This document shows positions 59,913-64,000 of a DNA stretch of 64,000 nt, in pieces. The stretch's first letter is position 1, and the number at the start of each line of letters is the position of its first letter. The DNA is from Neolentinus lepideus HHB14362 ss-1 (lineage: Eukaryota > Basidiomycota > Agaricomycetes > Gloeophyllales > Gloeophyllaceae): assembly GCA_001632425.1 (NCBI GenBank), contig KV425560.1, positions 294,418-358,417 of the forward strand, written 5' to 3'. The translations under genes were made by a program, and so were the position numbers. A model generated the notes under the pieces. The model worked only from the letters and a program-made list of their open reading frames with translations, made no database searches and was not told where the DNA came from.

Positions 59913-60945
59913 GGCAGGCCACAGAACACAGTCGGCAAGCCAGAGTCCTGAGCAGCGAGGTTAGTAACCTAGAGAACGGCGCACCCAGCGTCGACGAGGG
60001 CAGCAACGACGGCGGGAACGCTACCGCCTGGCGGACTCGAGTGCTTTCCGGGGGCTGTGACGTGGTGACCCGTCACGCTGCATTGCCAACCTCTGATCAC
60101 CAGACTCATCACAGAATTGACGCGACTCTTATAAAGCGATATAAGACCTTATAAACTCTATAAGATCTGGGAGGTCCGGAAGCCCTGCGGGGCACCTTAT
60201 AAGGTAACATATAATCATGACGGTCTTGTAGAATTTTGGAAGGCATGTAAGTCTTGCGAGCTTTGTGTACTCTACAAGGCCTTTATGGTTATGTATTCAT
60301 ACATAGATCCGTCATATATACTCATCGTGAATCTCCATAAATAACAATTCAATAATTTATTTATGTTTTATCTAATTTACAAGAGCCCATGCAACTAATT
60401 ACAAGTGCTACTAAACGGTGCAGGACGGACTGGTATTGTAAAAAGACTGGCAATACTAATAATACCACGCAAAGTAAAAGTACACACAAGATGTAAACGA
60501 CGGATTGGGGGGAGGCGAGAGACGATAGTGATAGTACATTGAGGCAACACATAAGCTACGCTGCGAATGCCCGAGATGCAGAAATACGCGATATCGTACG
60601 AGGGCTGACCAAGGTCGAACAGGGTAGTCCAGGACCTACACGACAAAGTCGACGAGTCTCGAAAGGTCCCCACCTACATTTCAAGGATAGACGGCGTTAG
60701 TTAAAGGTGAAAAGAGAAAATAAATGAACGAACCTAAATAGCGATCCACGACGTCGGCATCGACAACGAGCTAATAGATAGGACAGGCGCGACGGAAAAA
60801 GGGGGGAAGGAGCGAGTGTGATGAGAAGAGACGACAAGATACGAGACGAGAATAGAAAGGAAGTGGCATAGTGGTGGGACAAGTGGGAAAAGATTCGCTG
60901 AGACAAAGTCCGCTGCGCATCGAGCTTGTCGAGCTCGCGACATAC
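59913..60945. other. Intergenic with TTATAA-rich cluster
   Basis: About 1 kb with no gene recognised. 60.12-60.22 kb has repeated CTTATAA/TATAAG words and a perfect 12-base palindrome. 60.3-60.9 kb is AT-rich to Arg/Ser-rich noise; minus frames there have no family signals. Confidence 0.5.
60194..60205. repeat. 12-base palindrome ACCTTATAAGGT
   Basis: Perfect palindrome inside a cluster of related words: CTTATAA at 60128-60134, CCTTATAAA near 60147 and CTATAAGA near 60158. Confidence 0.6.
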
Positions 60946-62609
60946 CTACTCGACGACCTGGTAGAGGAAGCAGCCGGGGTACTTGGCCTTGATCTTCTCC
61001 TCAACCCACCAGTATGGGGTTAGGTAAGTGATATCGGTCTCGTCGGTAGGGCCTCCGCCGCCGGTGAGGAGTCCGACGATTCGCCCATCCCTGAAGAGGA
61101 TGATGGAGCCGGAGTCGCCATCATCGGAAAACTTCCCATGCGCCCTGCCGTACGCCAAGACGGCGATCTCGAAGGAGGTTTGTTTGATGCCATACTCGTC
61201 ATAGGTGCGGGTAAAGGACTCGGGACCGTTGACGCGACCGACGGTGGTCCCCGTCGCTAGCCCGTTCTTCACCACGAGCAGGCACTTCTCACCATTAACG
61301 TCGAGGTGCGGGGGGTTGCGAATCTCCTGATCCCGGACGACGCCGTAGGCCTGGAGGAGACCATCCTCGGGGTACTTGTAGTTCGCTTGATCGGCAGGGT
61401 GAGGGAACATTGTATTGCGAAAGTCAGGAACCGAGAGGTTCCCGCCTGCAGAGGAAAGAAAGTAATGATGGACATCTAAACCTGAAGACAAGAAGACGGG
61501 AGATGGAAAACGCGACGAGAGATGAAGAAGACGTACCGATATATACTTTATTTCCTTTGAAGCTAGCCCAGTCAATTTTCTCCTTGAAGAGCTCGATCAA
61601 GGCCCAGTCACTTGTGTAACCGTGAGGATCAACCGAGACCTCGATCTTCTCGGAGTGCAACACAAAGCCAATGACGCGCAGGTCAGGGATGGTACAGCGC
61701 TTAGTTACCTCGTCGTGGAGCGCGTTCAACAGCTGGATCTTCTTCTTCGCCCCCGCCACTAAGTTCACATGCTCCTAGCGCCTCTCGGTGACCGTGGGGG
61801 ACTCCCTCGACGTGATCCCCCAGCCTCCGAAGCACATCGTTCCAAGCGTCGATGGAGTGTAAGAGGTCGCGGATGGTGCCCATCATGCCCTTGACGGCGT
61901 TGCTGTAGCCTATGTTACCGAGCGCGACGATGTCCTCACGAGGCTGGCTTCTGTTCGTACGCATCATGCCCGTGTTACGGCGGGCAGGAGGGGGACGGGC
62001 GACGTGGGCGCAGGTCAGGATGGCGGTGCGGTCGTCATCTTTGCTAAGTTTGCTAAGACGGAAGTAGAAAGCGCCTGTGCCCTCAAAGTGGGGGTACTTG
62101 AGGGGTGCGATGGATAGACCGAGAGTAGGGGTAAAGGGCTTTCTCAGGTCGGGGACGTCGTCGAGGAGGGGGTTGAACGAGAGGAGCTTTGGGCCGGCAG
62201 CGACGGAACGAGTGACTATTGACTCGACAAAGGCCACCTCGATGCTGGGGAAGCCAGCCTCGGCGAGGATCTCCTTGACGACAGCGGCAGCGGCAACGGC
62301 GTCGTCGTAGAGGAGGGAGTGGGGCTTGACACCAATGTAGATGGTGAGAAAGCAGAAAGGGTTGGCCTCCCCGGCGTTGGCGTAGGCGAGGGGGTTGATA
62401 GAAGTCCATGTCAAACTCCTGGAGTCGAGGCGTTGGTAGATGCGCTCGCCGATAGAGCGCCAATTGGGCTCAATAGCGTGACCGTGGACCGGGCGGGCCT
62501 CACGTTCCAATCCCTGGGCCTGAGGGCCCTTGCGAACGGGCCAGTCAAGGCCAGATTTGTAGATACAGGGAGTGCGGCTGGGATAAAAGTTGGACCAGGC
62601 GTTGGGGTA
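60946..62609 (-). CDS. PA-clan (trypsin-like) peptidase-like protein with apparent frameshift
   Basis: Chymotrypsin-like fold protein of a family expanded in mushrooms. Catalytic-type residues are in place: His in LTCAHVARP (about 61.99 kb), Asp in SDWALIELF, Ser in DDGDSGSIILF (about 61.11 kb). Other matches: GHAIEPNWRSIGERIYQRLD, SLLYDDAVAAAAVVKEILAE, LGLSIAPLKYPHFEGTG, and the end TYLTPYWWVEEKIKAKYPGC. An intron at 61.44-61.54 kb is placed. Around 61.77 kb the frame changes: HVEGVPHGHREAL continues as EHVNLVAGAKKKI only if one base is skipped. A 28-base GT..AG span exists there but is too short for a normal intron. So this may be a pseudogene, a sequencing error, or an unusual joint. The 5' end is unresolved; the frame is open above 62.6 kb without an in-frame ATG. 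Confidence 0.75.
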
Positions 62610-63349
62610 CTTGTCGGAGAGGAAAAAAAGAAGACCATGGTCAGTAACGAGGAGAGATCACTCAAAGCGAAGGGGGCTTACTTGCAAAGAGGCTTTTTTT
62701 TGTTACGAGTCCTGAGTTTACGAAGGATCCAGTCTCGTCTCTCGAACGTCTACTCCAGTGGCTAGCTTGATTGGTTGGGTGAGGAACCTCGCGCATGAGC
62801 GCGGGTTCGGACGCGGCGCCTAGTGCCTGCCGCCAGCCCGTAATGCAGCGAAGACGATCCGCAGCAGGATAGCGCCGCTCACCCAACCCGAGGCAGAGCT
62901 GCGTTCTCGTCGGAGGCCATGTTCGCCAAGTGTTTTGACGATATTTGTTCGAATGCACGTATATAGGCTTCGTATGCAAGTGACCGCCAGCGCCCCGCGA
63001 GTCTGACAATTTCAGGATTCACTTTCTTTGCTAGAAAAAATGAGGCACCACCAATCGCACGCTACCTTTAGAATCTCGCCAGGAGAATAGGGGATCATCA
63101 GCAGCAGCGGGTACCACTCGAGCTAGGTTGCGTAGCGCCTCTAGTGGGCACCGGCTCGTGCCGTTTTGGCAGACGGCAGCGCTAGAGGTGGGCTGGTGTC
63201 TCCTACTAACAAAGGACTTTGCAGATCCGTGTATGGTTACACATCCGCGGTGTCTCGGCGTGTCAGACTCTGAGGTAAATTCGACTATTATACAAGAATT
63301 GACTTCTGTAGATCTCCACGACTTTCATACTGCTTGACCTCTGCCGCCC
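62610..63349. other. Intergenic, peptidase-like gene to oxidoreductase
   Basis: About 740 bases. The upstream end of the peptidase-like gene probably lies here, but no start was settled. A frame at 62662-63009 (minus) lacks family signals. Confidence 0.45.
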
Positions 63350-64000
63350 TTACACCACCTTTTCGACACCTGGCGGGAAGACGTATCCGCCTTGCTTACG
63401 AACCTTTGCGAAACTGTCAACACTTGTCGAATGATGCAGCCCAACACATCTCACCTCATCAAACGTCTCCATCTCCAACAAACTCTTATCCCACCCCCAC
63501 AAACCACTCTGCAGCTTCCCCTCCCTCACACACCGCGCCACCTCATCCGCCTGGAAATGCCACCCGCTCCCCACGTACTCGTAATTCCTCTTCTCCTCCT
63601 TCCACACCTTCCCACTGTCATCAAAATACTCCACCGTGAACGACTTTGGGCAAAAGATGGGCGAGGCGACCTTGATCACGCCCTTGCGGTAGCGGATCGT
63701 CACGCCCGGCTCGTTGGACGGGATGACCATGCTGACCGAGAGGTTCGCCTGCGCCTGCATGCCTGACTTTGCGAACGTCAAAGTCCAGGACGTCGCGCTG
63801 TCGACGCCGGTGATGGGCGTTTTGACCATCGCGCCGCTGATGCTTGATGGGCCGGCGCCGCTGTTGGAGGGATGCTCGTAGAGACCTACGATCGCCTGTA
63901 ACGACGTCACTTTTGAATGATATGGTAACATTGATAATCCCGAGGCTTACCCAGATCATGGGATAAGGTCCCCTGCCGTGATATCAGTACCAGCCACTGC
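63350..64000 (-). CDS. Dihydrodiol dehydrogenase-like Gfo/Idh/MocA oxidoreductase, partial
   Basis: C-terminal part of an NAD(P)-dependent oxidoreductase; the 5' portion lies beyond the right edge. The conserved substrate-side segment GPYPMIW comes from a 22-base exon (63951-63972), followed after an intron by AIVGLYEHPSNSGAGPSS. Then TSWTLTFAKSGMQAQANLSV, RYRKGVIKVASPIFCPKSFT, and YVGSGWHFQADEVARCVREG. The last exon, after an intron of 51 bases that reads through without a stop, gives VRKQGGYVFPPGVEKVV and TAA at 63350-63352. The fungal family includes trans-1,2-dihydrobenzene-1,2-diol and D-xylose 1-dehydrogenase-like enzymes; substrate unknown. The Rossmann N-terminus is not in the window. 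Confidence 0.8.

Noticed and set aside
59365..59951. Long plus-strand frames in the N-terminal exon of LRG1
   Set aside because: They are GC-rich shadows of a Ser/Pro-rich coding exon on the other strand.

Overview
The window is a nuclear genomic segment of a filamentous basidiomycete, most likely an Agaricomycete. The reasons are: dense genes on both strands with many short introns (about 45-65 bases, GT..AG); protein families seen mainly in mushrooms (a Plavaka-type CACTA transposase, basidiomycete zinc-cluster regulators, a mushroom-type PA-clan peptidase); and orthologs of universal fungal genes. No bacterial, viral or CRISPR feature is visible. No tRNA was found by eye. A U2 snRNA gene is clear.

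Layout, left to right. 1-734 holds a transposase fragment. 0.87-5.8 kb: TAF10 (-), a small unassigned gene (+) and a Zn2Cys6 regulator (+). 6.0-10.7 kb: RPC53 (-), XPT1 (+) and a mitoferrin-type carrier (+). 11.2-14.2 kb: condensin subunit BRN1 (+). 14.4-19.9 kb: unassigned minus-strand genes and a seven-helix receptor. 20.5-24.9 kb: LEO1 (+) and an ataxin-10 homolog (-). 27.0 kb: U2 snRNA. 27.5-33.1 kb: glycogen debranching enzyme (-). 33.6-38.0 kb: SGF73 and two unassigned proteins (+). 38.6-47.8 kb: NBP35 (+), an SLT2-type MAP kinase (-), PTA1/symplekin (-) and VMA10 (+). 48.0-50.8 kb: a second Zn2Cys6 regulator (-). 52.9-54.6 kb: the ribosomal protein pair RPP2/RPS15, divergently transcribed. 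55.1-59.9 kb: a LIM-RhoGAP of LRG1 type (-). 60.9-62.6 kb: a PA-clan peptidase-like gene with an apparent frameshift (-). 63.35-64.0 kb: the 3' end of a dihydrodiol dehydrogenase-like oxidoreductase (-).

Most genes are housekeeping and do not form a pathway cluster. Themes recur: transcription machinery (TAF10, RPC53, LEO1, SGF73, PTA1), the cell-wall-integrity pathway (SLT2 and a Rho1-GAP-like LRG1) and iron metabolism (mitoferrin, NBP35). I did not find a convincing new multi-gene system. The most distinctive signals are in gene structure: micro-exons of 7, 9 and 10 bases, first exons consisting only of the ATG, a GC-AG intron inside a zinc cluster, and stop-free introns whose length is a multiple of three. 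All splice sites were read by eye and are predictions.
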